64,000 nucleotides of DNA from Spirosoma sp. (GTDB lineage Bacteria > Bacteroidota > Bacteroidia > Cytophagales > Spirosomataceae): positions 62,001-126,000 of the forward strand of contig NZ_JAPLET010000015.1 in the NCBI RefSeq assembly GCF_026391055.1. Reading direction: 5' to 3'. The first letter of the stretch is position 1. Every line of letters begins with the position of its first letter. Below are positions 1-8,312 of this stretch, in pieces. The notes under the pieces were generated by a model. That model saw nothing but the letters and a program-made list of their open reading frames with translations. It searched no databases and had not been told where the DNA came from. The translations under genes were made by a program, and so were the position numbers.

Positions 1-793
1 CTACGAAGGCGATATACTGCTTCATTAACTCGGCGTTCATACCAATGAGCGATACGGGCAGCGCATCGGCCACGAACTCCTGTTCAATTTCAACCGCATT
101 CCGAATAATGTCGTAAATCTCCGACTCCGGCAGTTTATTGACAATGTGATCGGTGTAGAGCATGCAGGCAAAATCGCGGTGCAAACCTTCGTCGCGGGAG
201 ATCAGCTCGTTGGAGAACGTCAGGCCGGGCATCATACCCCGTTTCTTGAGCCAGTAAATGGAGCAGAAGGAGCCTGAGAAGAAAATGCCTTCAACCACGG
301 CAAAGGCAATGAGCCGCTCGGCAAACGAACCGTTATCAATCCACCGAAGGGCCCAATCGGCTTTTTTCTGCACACATGGAATGGTGTCGATAGCGTTCAG
401 CAGTCGGTCTTTCTCTGCGGGATCTTTAATATAAGTGTCAATGAGCAGGGAGTAGGTCTCGGAGTGGATATTCTCCATCATCACCTGAAACCCGTAGAAG
501 CATTTAGCTTCGGCGTACTGCACCTCCGAGAGGAAGTTGACCGCCAGGTTTTCATTCACAATCCCATCCGACGCGGCAAAGAAGGCCAGCACGTGCGAAA
601 TGAAGTGGCGTTCGCCGTCGTTGAGGCTGTTCCAGTCTTTCATGTCCTGGCCGAGGTCGATTTCTTCGGCGGTCCAGAACGATGCTTCGTGGGTTTTATA
701 GTACTCCCAAATATCCCAGTGTTTGATAGGAAACAGGACAAAGCGGCCTTTGTCTTCTTCTAAAATCGGTTCAATTACGTCAGTCTGTACCAT
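1..793 (-). CDS. nrdB: Ribonucleotide reductase class I beta subunit, cut by window edge
   Basis: This is the radical-bearing small subunit that, with NrdA, reduces ribonucleoside diphosphates to deoxyribonucleotides in the cytoplasm. Reading the minus strand from the ATG at 793 gives [18 protein letters not shown], followed by the family pattern: WxxEEIDL, then [20 protein letters not shown] with an iron-ligand region, then ENIHSETY and [14 protein letters not shown], then [12 protein letters not shown]. The diiron Glu and His ligands are in these motifs. About 264 residues are visible, and the C-terminal end, with the NrdA-binding tail, lies outside the window. A matching promoter lies about 80 bp upstream of the start. 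No other nrd gene is visible. Confidence 0.95.
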   Translation of the reverse strand, partial: MVQTDVIEPILEEDKGRFVLFPIKHWDIWEYYKTHEASFWTAEEIDLGQDMKDWNSLNDGERHFISHVLAFFAASDGIVNENLAVNFLSEVQYAEAKCFYGFQVMMENIHSETYSLLIDTYIKDPAEKDRLLNAIDTIPCVQKKADWALRWIDNGSFAERLIAFAVVEGIFFSGSFCSIYWLKKRGMMPGLTFSNELISRDEGLHRDFACMLYTDHIVNKLPESEIYDIIRNAVEIEQEFVADALPVSLIGMNAELMKQYIAFV

Positions 794-875
794 GTATCCG
801 GAATGCGTTTTTTATGTAAATACCCAACCGGTCGAATGAGCTGGGCGGCTAGCTATGCGATGAAAATAAGATTAA

Positions 876-906
876 CAAAATTAAGGTTTCTGGTCGCTTC
901 TGCAAG
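876..906 (-). promoter_or_regulatory. Predicted Bacteroidota promoter of nrdB
   Basis: On the minus strand there is a TAATTTTG box (876-883), matching TAnnTTTG, preceded at exactly 19 nt by a TTG core (903-905). This is the best complete match to the Bacteroidota sigma-ABfrA-type consensus near nrdB and would give a leader of about 80 nt. It is a pattern match only. Confidence 0.5.
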
Positions 907-1111
907 CCCAACAGGTAAGATAACTGGCAGGATATAAATGATGAAACGTCGTAACGTGCTGATAATTAGCAAGTGGTGTTTTCGGGACGTACGGAAGTTC
1001 TTGGAATAGTTCAGTGATAAAGACAACATCATCTTTTCGGTACACTGTTCCTATATGAGTCGACTCCATACGAAACGGACGTCGTTGATTAACTCCTTTA
1101 CCTTCAGGCAC
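881..1111 (-). CDS. Doubtful small ORF behind the HNH endonuclease gene
   Basis: The frame codes for 76 residues and opens with GTG three nucleotides after the stop codon of the HNH endonuclease gene. A later ATG lies at 1069. I do not recognise the product. It has no signal peptide or membrane segment, and it contains two Cys close to the C-terminus (TCWACRSDQ). The tight spacing favours translational coupling, but its 3' end runs into the predicted nrdB promoter. It may be a real companion of the nuclease, a remnant of a longer gene, or chance. Confidence 0.3.
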   Translation of the reverse strand: MPEGKGVNQRRPFRMESTHIGTVYRKDDVVFITELFQELPYVPKTPLANYQHVTTFHHLYPASYLTCWACRSDQKP

Positions 1112-1114
1112 TGC

Positions 1115-1888
1115 TTACATCTGAAACCGTTCTAAGCGGTATTCTAAAAATTCTTTTTTCGGCTGGTATGATTTTGGGATTCGGATTGACTGATGCTCGA
1201 AGCGTCCGAAAAATTGCTGATAGAATTCCTTCGTTATATGTCCTTTCAATTGCTTTGATAGCAGTAGCTTGTAGCCGGTATCAATACAAATCAGACCTTT
1301 CTCATAAGCTCGGTCGTACAAGTGCGACAGACAAATTCCATTTTCAGGATTGAGCCGTTCATGCTCATTTTCAGACCAAGGGACTATATGGCCGGCAACC
1401 AGTAACTCAGGTAGATCAATACTCGAAATAGCACACCGACTTTCGTATGTTTTCAAAATCATTTGCCTGAAAACGCTTTGGTTAACGCGGGTTTTTACCA
1501 AACGGGTTTTCGTCTCACCTTTCAAATCTTTAAGGTCGAACTCGATTTCCGGGTAGGCTTCCTCTATGGTTTCGTGTTTGTATCCAGCCAGAATTCGTTC
1601 GCTTTCAAAAACTAATTCTTCCTGGTTGTTGATGAACTCATCCCAGATCGGTTTTACCTGACTGTAGCCCCCACTCATTCCTTTTACACCACGATTTTGA
1701 TGATAAGGATCAACACTGGCAAAATTTGTGAGTCGCATCGCCACTGAATCGGGTGTACGACGTCCCAAAATGGCCGCTAACTCTTTTACCTTGGCATTAC
1801 CCTTATGCATTTGCCCAAAAGGCAATTTCAGATAAAGGTTAAACGCTACTATGAGTTCTTCCCGAGTCCAGTTCGGAGATTTTGCCAT
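1115..1888 (-). CDS. HNH endonuclease (HNH_2-type, restriction-like)
   Basis: The 257-residue protein probably cuts DNA. The HNH module spans about residues 145-200: a conserved RxxILxxYxxRCAI segment, then AGHIVPWSENE, which supplies the first His, then LNPENGICLSHLYDRAYEKG, which supplies the Asn and the last His. The first 70 residues have a small helical region with an RRTPDSVAMRLTNFA segment typical of putative restriction endonucleases annotated HNH_2. No methyltransferase lies next to it, so it is an orphan rather than an evident restriction-modification system. The coding DNA looks more AT-rich than the housekeeping genes nearby, which may reflect transfer. The ATG at 1888 is the natural start. 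Confidence 0.8.
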   Translation of the reverse strand: MAKSPNWTREELIVAFNLYLKLPFGQMHKGNAKVKELAAILGRRTPDSVAMRLTNFASVDPYHQNRGVKGMSGGYSQVKPIWDEFINNQEELVFESERILAGYKHETIEEAYPEIEFDLKDLKGETKTRLVKTRVNQSVFRQMILKTYESRCAISSIDLPELLVAGHIVPWSENEHERLNPENGICLSHLYDRAYEKGLICIDTGYKLLLSKQLKGHITKEFYQQFFGRFEHQSIRIPKSYQPKKEFLEYRLERFQM

Positions 1889-1941
1889 GTGCGAAAATAA
1901 CCGTTTTGTGCTTGTCTAGTATTATAAATCACTCCTTTGTC

Positions 1942-2250
1942 TCAAATCCAGCGTTTTACCCCGCCATGACGCGAGCAGGTACCGCGCCTTGACTGGCTGA
2001 AACTGTAAGTACCATCCCGACACTCGGCTGTAGCACCCGACGGTGGAGCCGTGTAAAAAGTCGGCGATTGAACCCGGTTACCGGCGCTATTGGTATAGTA
2101 GTCAACCGAAGCGGCTGCCGGGCGAGTCGGTCGATGGGTGCGATGATGCCGAACCGGGGGGCGCGAACGGTAGGCCGGGGTTTGTGCTTCGGTGATCCAC
2201 GAAACCGCGTTGAGTAAGAAAATAACGGTGAGGAGCAGATAGGGACGCAC
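1942..2250 (-). CDS. Secreted DUF3761-domain protein
   Basis: The 102-residue product begins with a hydrophobic signal sequence (RPYLLLTVIFLLNAVSWITEA), then has a His/Arg/Pro-rich linker, and ends in ATAECRDGTYSFSQSRRGTCSRHGG, which is the DUF3761 signature of two Cys around a YSFSxxRRGTCSxHGGV core. The function is unknown. The protein is probably periplasmic or surface-exposed, with one disulfide. The apparent start is GTG at 2250. A different overlapping frame on the same strand (up to 2315) lacks these features and was not chosen. Confidence 0.7.
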   Translation of the reverse strand: MRPYLLLTVIFLLNAVSWITEAQTPAYRSRPPVRHHRTHRPTRPAAASVDYYTNSAGNRVQSPTFYTAPPSGATAECRDGTYSFSQSRRGTCSRHGGVKRWI

Positions 2251-2359
2251 AGACTTGAAAACGTTGAGTAGAGGTTAGGCCTAAGTGTTCGTCCGGTATG
2301 TTTTCTCCTATCCATTTCCGAATGGCTGCTTCGGCCAGATTAAGTGTTTACTGACTCTC

Positions 2360-2722
2360 TTAAGCTGCCAGCAAGCTTTCTGCCGGGATGTGTAACTGTT
2401 GAAACAGGGTTTTTATCATCTTCAACGTTAAAGGGCGCTTACGATTCAATACCTCTGATAAGCGATTTTTACCCCCCAGTAAAGCCGCTAACTCTTTTGA
2501 TGACAGACCTAGTTCGTCGGCCTGATAACGGATTGCATCAATAGGGTCTGGTGGTAAAATAGGTGTTGTTTTGTTCTCATAGTCATCCGCTAAAATTGAG
2601 AGAACTTCCAGCAGATCAGCTTCCGGCGAATTGGGTGGACAATCTAGTAACTGGTCAATCTGTGCCATCACCTGTTCATACTGACTGGCACTTTTAATGG
2701 GCCTGATTATCATTTCGCTCAT
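2360..2722 (-). CDS. higA: HigA-family antitoxin / XRE-type regulator
   Basis: The protein pairs with HigB and usually neutralises the toxin and represses the shared promoter. It has an N-terminal acidic helical region (ASQYEQVMAQIDQLLDCPP) and a helix-turn-helix at about residues 70-105 (LSSKELAALLGGKNRLSEVL), the pattern of the HigA/COG5499 antitoxins. I chose the ATG at 2722, 13 nt downstream of the higB stop, since family members begin just before the IxPIKxxxxY segment. An ATG at 2746, overlapping higB by 11 nt, is possible. The order toxin first, antitoxin second is typical of hig loci. Confidence 0.85.
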   Translation of the reverse strand: MSEMIIRPIKSASQYEQVMAQIDQLLDCPPNSPEADLLEVLSILADDYENKTTPILPPDPIDAIRYQADELGLSSKELAALLGGKNRLSEVLNRKRPLTLKMIKTLFQQLHIPAESLLAA

Positions 2723-2735
2723 GGTTTCAGAGGGT

Positions 2736-3023
2736 TTATATGTCATTTATTGCATCATATTCTTTGTGAGTGCCGATGAACCGGATATAAGCAATTTGAA
2801 TGTCGTATCGAAAGAAGACAATAAGACGGTATTTGTTTTTGCAGATGTTAAAGACAATACGTCCATTACCTACAGTATCAGCACCGTTAAAGCCGTTGAT
2901 AACATCATTTGGCGTGTTCCAGTCACTTGCGCTGATTTTGGCATACCAAAACCGCAAACCTGTTTCAGCATCGGGATTCTGTTCCCAAAATTCCCGCAGT
3001 GTACCCTTTGCAATGATTCGCAT
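2736..3023 (-). CDS. higB: HigB-family mRNA interferase toxin
   Basis: The 95-residue protein has the HigB_toxin pattern: MRIIAKGTLREFWEQNPDAE at the N-terminus, a W-rich middle (WYAKISASDWNTPNDV), then GRIVFNICKNKYRLIVFFRY and a C-terminal IRFIGTHKEYDAI. Members of this family cut mRNA on the ribosome. The start is the ATG at 3023. A longer open frame extends upstream to 3356, but it runs antisense into uvrA and has no family support. It is divergent from uvrA across a 108-bp gap that holds a candidate operator. Confidence 0.88.
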   Translation of the reverse strand: MRIIAKGTLREFWEQNPDAETGLRFWYAKISASDWNTPNDVINGFNGADTVGNGRIVFNICKNKYRLIVFFRYDIQIAYIRFIGTHKEYDAINDI

Positions 3024-3027
3024 TAGA

Positions 3028-3067
3028 CAAACGTATTGAATTAAGAGCATGTTCCCAAATTTGGAAC
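3028..3067 (-). promoter_or_regulatory. Candidate higBA promoter and operator
   Basis: On the minus strand a TACGTTTG box (3028-3035) stands five bases before the higB ATG, and a TTTG lies 20 nt further up (3056-3059). Overlapping the upstream box is an interrupted palindrome GTTCC-N7-GGAAC (3051-3067). Hig antitoxins generally repress their own promoter by binding such a palindrome, so this is a reasonable HigA operator. The position of the -7 box implies a very short or absent leader. Confidence 0.4.
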
Positions 3068-3131
3068 AATCCTTTGCGAGCAGGCTGTTTTCCCGGAAAC
3101 TACCCCCGTCCGTTTTACGTTGTTGTTTAGA

Positions 3132-6038
3132 ATGAGCCAACCGAACGTGACAGAAGAAAAAACGACCGAGCGCCAGGCCGGTCTGACTGATATTGACCTG
3201 ACCGGCTACGACCAGATTGAAGTGCTGGGAGCCCGCGAACATAATCTCAAAAACATCGACGTCGTTATTCCCCGCAACAAGCTGGTGGTCGTAACGGGTA
3301 TCAGCGGCAGCGGCAAATCGTCGCTGGCCTTCGATACCATCTATGCCGAAGGGCAACGTCGATACATGGAGAGCTTTTCGGCCTACGCCCGCTCGTTTAT
3401 CGGCGATATGGAGCGGCCCGATGTCGACAAGATCAACGGTCTAAGTCCGGTGATTTCCATCGAGCAGAAAACGACGTCCAAGAACCCCCGCTCAACGGTG
3501 GGTACCACCACCGAGATTTACGATTTTCTGCGTCTGCTCTACGCCCGGGCGGGTGAAGCGTATTCGTACGTAACGGGCCGGAAGATGGAACGGCAGTCGC
3601 AGGACCAGATTATCGACACGATTTTGGGGCAATACGAGGGGCAGAAAATAACCCTGCTGGCACCCATTATCCGAAGTCGGAAAGGGCACTACCGCGAACT
3701 TTTCGTCCAAATTGCCAAAACAGGCTATACCAAAGTGCGGGTAGATGGCGTGGTGCAGGACATTGTGCCGAAGATGCAGCTCGATCGCTACAAAATCCAC
3801 GACATCGAGATCGTTATCGACCGGCTCGTTCCAAAAACAGAAGACCGGTACCGGCTGAGCCAGTCGATCCAGACGGCCATGAAGCAGGGCAAGGGCGCCA
3901 TGCAGATGCTGGATGCCGATGGAAAGCTGGTGTATTTCTCGCAGAACCTGATGGACCCCGAATCGGGCATCAGCTACGACGAACCCTCGCCAAACTCGTT
4001 TTCCTTCAACTCACCATACGGAGCCTGTCCGGTTTGTAATGGACTGGGCGTTATTGAAGAGATAACGGAAGAATCGGTTATTCCCGATAAGTCGCTGAGT
4101 ATTAGTCGGGGCGCTATTGCCCCCCTGGGCGAATACCGCGAGTTGTGGATCTTCAAGGAGATCGAAGCGATTCTGAAAAAATACAAGCTGAATCTCACGA
4201 CACCCGTTGTCAAATTTCCCGACGACCTGCTCCACGCGCTCATGTACGGAACAGAGGAGGAGGCTACCGTACCATCGAAAAAGTACGTGGGAGAGGACTA
4301 TTACAGCTTCAAGTTCGAGGGTATTGTCAACTTCCTAAAACGTCAGCAGGAGAACAGCACCGACAAAATTCAGGAGTGGCTCAAGGACTTTATGGTGATC
4401 AAGTCCTGTCCGGAATGCCACGGTGCACGATTGAAGAAAGAATCCCTGTTCTTTAAGATCGACGAAAAAAATATCTCCGAACTGGCCCGTATGGACATTT
4501 CTGAACTGACGGCCTGGTTTAATGGTGTAGAAGACCGGATGACCAACCGCCAGAATGTGATTGGTAAGGAGATACTGAAAGAGATCCGTAAACGGATTGG
4601 CTTCCTGCTCGATATTGGCCTCGATTACTTGACCCTCGACCGCCCGTTGCGGACGCTCTCGGGTGGCGAAGCGCAGCGTATCCGACTGGCCACCCAGATT
4701 GGGACGCAACTGGTGGGCGTGCTCTACATCATGGACGAGCCGAGTATCGGTCTGCACCAGCGCGACAACGTAAAACTCATCGACTCGCTCAAGAACCTGC
4801 GCGACCTGGGTAACACTGTTCTGGTCGTTGAGCACGATAAGGACATGATGCTCGAATCGGACTTTATTCTCGATATTGGTCCCGGTGCTGGGCGGCATGG
4901 CGGGCAGGTGGTCAATCAGGGAACGCCCAACGAATTTTTGAAAAACGAGTATGCTGGCGTTGCAGGTAGCAGCACCACCGCCGATTACCTGAGCGGTCGA
5001 CGAGCCATCGAGGTTCCGAAAGAGCGCCGAAAAGGAAACGGCAAGTTTCTGGTTATCAAGAACGCAACGGGCCATAACCTGAAGAATGTAACCCTTCGTT
5101 TGCCGCTGGGCCGGATGGTCACCATTACGGGCGTGTCGGGCAGCGGTAAATCGTCGCTGATTCACGAAACGCTGTTCCCGATACTGAACAGACACTTTTT
5201 TCGGTCGAAACGTGAGCCGCTACCATTCAAAACAGTGGAAGGACTGGAGCATCTGGACAAAGTAATCGAGGTGGATCAGTCGCCCATTGGCCGGACGCCC
5301 CGCTCGAATCCGGCGACTTATACCGGCATGTTCTCTGAAATCAGAACCCTGTTTGCCGAACTGCCCGAAGCAAAAATTCGTGGTTATAAGCCCGGTCGGT
5401 TCTCGTTCAATGTGAAAGGTGGCCGCTGTGAAGATTGCGAGGGCGCGGGTATGAAGAAGATCGAAATGGAGTTTCTGCCCGATGTTCACGTGATGTGCGA
5501 AACCTGTAAAGGCAAACGCTTCAATCGCGAAACGCTGGAAGTCCGCTTCAAAGGCAAATCCATTGCTGATGTGCTTGATATGACGGTTGAGCAGGCGCTG
5601 GACTTCTTCGCAAGCCAGCCCAAAATTCTGCGTAAAGTAACGACCCTGAACGATGTGGGCTTGGGCTATATTACCCTTGGCCAACACGCTACAACCTTGT
5701 CGGGTGGCGAAGCCCAACGGGTCAAACTCGCCGAAGAGCTATCAAAAAAGGACACGGGTAAAACCCTCTATATTCTGGACGAACCGACCACCGGTCTGCA
5801 TTTTCAGGACATTTCCCACCTGCTCGACGTGCTGAACAAACTCGCCGACAAGGGCAACACGGTACTGATCATTGAGCACAACCTGGACGTTATCAAAGTA
5901 TCCGACCATCTCATCGACTTGGGGCCTGAGGGTGGTAACAAAGGCGGAAACATCATCGCCGAAGGCACCCCTGAAAAAGTTGCTGACGTTAAAGGAAGCT
6001 ATACCGGTAAGTTTCTGAAGATGGAACTGGCGGGGTAA
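3132..6038 (+). CDS. uvrA: Excinuclease ABC subunit A
   Basis: UvrA is the damage-scanning ATPase of nucleotide excision repair. The 968-residue protein shows two ABC modules with Walker A motifs GISGSGKSS (near residue 55) and GVSGSGKSS (near 665), two ABC signatures LSGGEAQRI and LSGGEAQRV, and Walker B regions [14 protein letters not shown] and [14 protein letters not shown]. The Cys pairs CPVCNGLG and CPECHGARL, and the C-terminal zinc-finger CEDCEGAG...CETCKGKRF, are intact. The length is usual for the group. The ATG at 3132 was chosen over a TTG four codons earlier. It is alone in its direction, divergent from higBA. Confidence 0.98.
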   Translation: MSQPNVTEEKTTERQAGLTDIDLTGYDQIEVLGAREHNLKNIDVVIPRNKLVVVTGISGSGKSSLAFDTIYAEGQRRYMESFSAYARSFIGDMERPDVDKINGLSPVISIEQKTTSKNPRSTVGTTTEIYDFLRLLYARAGEAYSYVTGRKMERQSQDQIIDTILGQYEGQKITLLAPIIRSRKGHYRELFVQIAKTGYTKVRVDGVVQDIVPKMQLDRYKIHDIEIVIDRLVPKTEDRYRLSQSIQTAMKQGKGAMQMLDADGKLVYFSQNLMDPESGISYDEPSPNSFSFNSPYGACPVCNGLGVIEEITEESVIPDKSLSISRGAIAPLGEYRELWIFKEIEAILKKYKLNLTTPVVKFPDDLLHALMYGTEEEATVPSKKYVGEDYYSFKFEGIVNFLKRQQENSTDKIQEWLKDFMVIKSCPECHGARLKKESLFFKIDEKNISELARMDISELTAWFNGVEDRMTNRQNVIGKEILKEIRKRIGFLLDIGLDYLTLDRPLRTLSGGEAQRIRLATQIGTQLVGVLYIMDEPSIGLHQRDNVKLIDSLKNLRDLGNTVLVVEHDKDMMLESDFILDIGPGAGRHGGQVVNQGTPNEFLKNEYAGVAGSSTTADYLSGRRAIEVPKERRKGNGKFLVIKNATGHNLKNVTLRLPLGRMVTITGVSGSGKSSLIHETLFPILNRHFFRSKREPLPFKTVEGLEHLDKVIEVDQSPIGRTPRSNPATYTGMFSEIRTLFAELPEAKIRGYKPGRFSFNVKGGRCEDCEGAGMKKIEMEFLPDVHVMCETCKGKRFNRETLEVRFKGKSIADVLDMTVEQALDFFASQPKILRKVTTLNDVGLGYITLGQHATTLSGGEAQRVKLAEELSKKDTGKTLYILDEPTTGLHFQDISHLLDVLNKLADKGNTVLIIEHNLDVIKVSDHLIDLGPEGGNKGGNIIAEGTPEKVADVKGSYTGKFLKMELAG

Positions 6039-6094
6039 GGAGTGGCAAAATCTAGTATCTTCGCCGGTACTAACAACCTGCGAAAAATAGACTC

Positions 6095-6487
6095 ATGCGT
6101 AACCCTTTTTTTTATGTTTTATTGCTGGTGCTGGTCATTCTGGATGGCTGGCTCTTGGCACACCCCAACCTTATTGGTAAGGCTGGGGTGTTCTTTTTTG
6201 ACTACTCGTATCTCGAAACATTTCCGAAAGCGTTGGGAACCGTCGCGGTGGTAGTGGGCTTGTGTCTGCTTATCGTCTGGGCCGTGGGGCAGTTGAGTAA
6301 GCCCGTAGCCTTGGGGATTACGGTAGCCCTGCTGGCGGCATCCGCCTATTATCTGTTTCAGAGTTTTACCCAATACAACACGGGTATATATAAGCTAACC
6401 GGAGCCGGTTTTCGGGCGGGGGCCATCCTGCTGCCGGGTCTGACGGTGCTGGTATTTGGAGAGGGGTTGCTCCGGCGGTTACGGTAG
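6095..6487 (+). CDS. Small integral membrane protein of unknown function
   Basis: The 130-residue product has about four hydrophobic segments: residues 5-22 (FYVLLLVLVILDGWLLA), about 48-66 (GTVAVVVGLCLLIVWAV), about 70-88 and about 105-122. I do not recognise the family. It starts 56 bp after uvrA. A strong hairpin followed by a T-run lies inside its coding region (6160-6199), so transcripts coming from uvrA may end there. The coding assignment rests on continuous membrane-protein character and a sensible ATG. Confidence 0.65.
   Translation: MRNPFFYVLLLVLVILDGWLLAHPNLIGKAGVFFFDYSYLETFPKALGTVAVVVGLCLLIVWAVGQLSKPVALGITVALLAASAYYLFQSFTQYNTGIYKLTGAGFRAGAILLPGLTVLVFGEGLLRRLR
6160..6199 (+). terminator. 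Terminator-like hairpin inside a coding region
   Basis: Arms at 6160-6173 (ACACCCCAACCTTA) and 6178-6191 pair at 13 of 14 positions around a TTGG loop and are followed at once by TTCTTTTTT. The structure meets the usual rho-independent terminator form. It lies about 120 bp past the uvrA stop, within the small membrane protein frame. Confidence 0.55.
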
Positions 6488-6496
6488 GTGTGTGCT

Positions 6497-6536
6497 CGAC
6501 AGCAAGCCGGGTGGCCGGAACCATGCTGTCGGGTAC
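6497..6536. repeat. REP-like palindrome, family A, copy 1
   Basis: CGACAGCA (6497-6504) and TGCTGTCG (6524-6531) form an 8-bp stem with a 19-nt interior. The 13-mer TGCTGTCGGGTAC (6524-6536) recurs at 6836-6848 and, inverted, at 6771-6783, which shows that this is a repeat family and not a lone hairpin. It lies in the 247-bp gap before the amidohydrolase gene. Confidence 0.6.
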
Positions 6537-6734
6537 AAAAGACGCTTATATGAACGAACCTTTCGGTGACTTTTATCGGACGAAACTGCCGCATATCCAA
6601 CCGCTGGGAGGGACTCGTGCGCGACCGGAACGAACTTCATCACATTGTTCAACCCACGTTACAGAATTCGGTAAAAGCTGGATTGTGTGACTGCTGGCAG
6701 GATTGGGAATGGACTTACATAAAACCTGAATACA

Positions 6735-8033
6735 ATGACTTTGAGTAAGTGGTTACTTATGCTCTTGCTTGTACCCGACAGCATCCTGCTGTCGGTGGGG
6801 CAGAAAAATTATAGCGTATCTCGCCGACAGCAGGATGCTGTCGGGTACCTTCTCCGTCCTGATCGCGTCTTCGATGGCGAAACCATGCACGAAGGCTGGG
6901 TGGTGCGGGTGAAAGACGATAAAATTGAAGCCGCCGGGCCAGCGAACAGCGTTTCGGCTACGGGGGCTACCGTTGTCGATCTGAAAGGAACAACACTCAT
7001 GCCCGGTTTGATCGAAGGTCATTCGCATTTATTGCTGCATCCGTACAACGAAACGCCCTGGGATGATCAGGTGCTGAAAGAAGCCCGCTCGCTGCGGGTA
7101 GCGCGGGCCACTGTTCATGCTAAAAAAACACTGGAAGCGGGCTTCACCACCGTGCGTGACCTCGGTACCGAAGGGGCCGATTACGACGATGTCGGCCTGA
7201 AACAGGCGATAAATAAAGGCATCATACCCGGTCCACGCATGATGATTGTAACGCGGGCGCTTATCGCCACCGGGAGTTACGCGCCAAAAGGCTTCAGCCC
7301 GGATATCGACGTGCCGCAGGGAGCCGAAGAAGCGGATGGTCATGATGCGCTTATTCAGGCCGTTCGGCGGCAGATTGGCAAAGGAGCCGATGCCATAAAG
7401 ATTTACGCCGATTACCGCTGGGGACTTATGGCCGAATCCCGACCAACCTATACGCTCGATGAAATTAAGCTTATCGTCGAAACCGCCCGAAGCAGTGGCC
7501 GGGGCGTGGTAGCCCATGCCAGTACGGCAGAGGGAATGCGCCGGGCTATTCTGGGCGGCTGCGAAACCGTTGAACATGGCGATGCTGGAACCCCCGACAT
7601 CTTTGCGCTTATGAAGCAGCATGGCACCGCCCTTTGTCCAACACTGGCCGCTGGCGATGCGATTAGCCAATACCGAGGCTGGAAAAAAGGGCAGGACCCC
7701 GAACCCGAGCGGCTCAAGCAAAAACGGGACATATTCAAACAGGCACTGGCTGCGGGCGTTACCATTTGCGCTGGGGGTGATGTAGGCGTATTTAGTCACG
7801 GAGACAACGCCCGTGAACTTTTGCTGATGGTCGATTACGGAATGAAGCCAATAGACGTTATGCGTTCGGTTACCTCTATTAACGCCGATGTATTTAAATT
7901 GACGGATCGGGGACGCATTCGGCCCGGTTTATTAGCTGACTTAGTCGCCGTACAGGGTGATCCAACAAAAACGATTGCGGATGTGCAACGCGTTCAGATG
8001 GTTATGAAAGGGGGCGTTTTTTCGAAGCGTTGA
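6735..8033 (+). CDS. Secreted amidohydrolase, imidazolonepropionase/prolidase-like
   Basis: This is a metal-dependent hydrolase of the amidohydrolase superfamily, probably acting on an exported peptide or cyclic amide substrate that I cannot name. The metal centre is visible: GLIEGHSHLLLHP (HxH), GADAIKIYADY (bridging Lys), VVAHAST and ETVEHGD (His ligands), and CAGGDVGVFSHGD (Asp). The last part (GRIRPGLLADLVAVQGDPT) is the usual C-terminal strand. Residues 3-13 look like a signal-peptide core, but the next 25 residues (PDSILLSVGQ..., SRRQQDAVGYL) are coded by a double palindrome at 6771-6848 and resume at the conserved LLRPDRVFDGE. The frame stays open across the insertion. Confidence 0.85.
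   Translation: MTLSKWLLMLLLVPDSILLSVGQKNYSVSRRQQDAVGYLLRPDRVFDGETMHEGWVVRVKDDKIEAAGPANSVSATGATVVDLKGTTLMPGLIEGHSHLLLHPYNETPWDDQVLKEARSLRVARATVHAKKTLEAGFTTVRDLGTEGADYDDVGLKQAINKGIIPGPRMMIVTRALIATGSYAPKGFSPDIDVPQGAEEADGHDALIQAVRRQIGKGADAIKIYADYRWGLMAESRPTYTLDEIKLIVETARSSGRGVVAHASTAEGMRRAILGGCETVEHGDAGTPDIFALMKQHGTALCPTLAAGDAISQYRGWKKGQDPEPERLKQKRDIFKQALAAGVTICAGGDVGVFSHGDNARELLLMVDYGMKPIDVMRSVTSINADVFKLTDRGRIRPGLLADLVAVQGDPTKTIADVQRVQMVMKGGVFSKR
6771..6848. repeat. Inverted pair of REP-like palindromes (REPIN-like) inside a gene
   Basis: The left arm 6771-6795 and right arm 6824-6848 are exact reverse complements over 25 bp, separated by 28 bp. Each arm is itself a palindrome with a 9-bp stem, CCGACAGCA and TGCTGTCGG around a 3-nt loop, with GTAC at the outer edge. 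Two REP units in opposite orientation at short distance is the REPIN arrangement. The whole element is in frame within the amidohydrolase gene. Confidence 0.8.
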
Positions 8034-8155
8034 CCGGTAAACTTATGGGAAAAACTTTCGGTTATAGCTTAATACAAACGTAACATGGCTTTTTTTAGAC
8101 AATTTCATCTGTCGTTTGGGTTTTTGGACTAATTTCGCCCGACGTGGCCTTACCT

Positions 8156-8176
8156 CACCGAACCGATGGTTCGGTG
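8156..8176. repeat. Short perfect palindrome before citrate synthase
   Basis: CACCGAACC and GGTTCGGTG pair perfectly around GAT. No T-run follows on either strand, so it is unlikely to be a classical terminator. It lies about 125 bp past the amidohydrolase stop and about 135 bp before gltA. It could be a REP-type unit or a leader element. Confidence 0.4.
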
Positions 8177-8312
8177 GATTCGTTTCGTTGGTTCTGTTCC
8201 TGTTTGAGGATGGGCTACGTGCTCCGGCAAAATAGATTCAGCCTGCGAATAGGTGTCCCGATGCTTAAAAAAGCCTAACTCATTATCTCTAGATTCTCTA
8301 CCCTGTTTTTGT

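Noticed and set aside
4335..5195. 286-codon minus-strand frame inside uvrA
   Set aside because: Antisense to strongly conserved UvrA motifs; no family resemblance.
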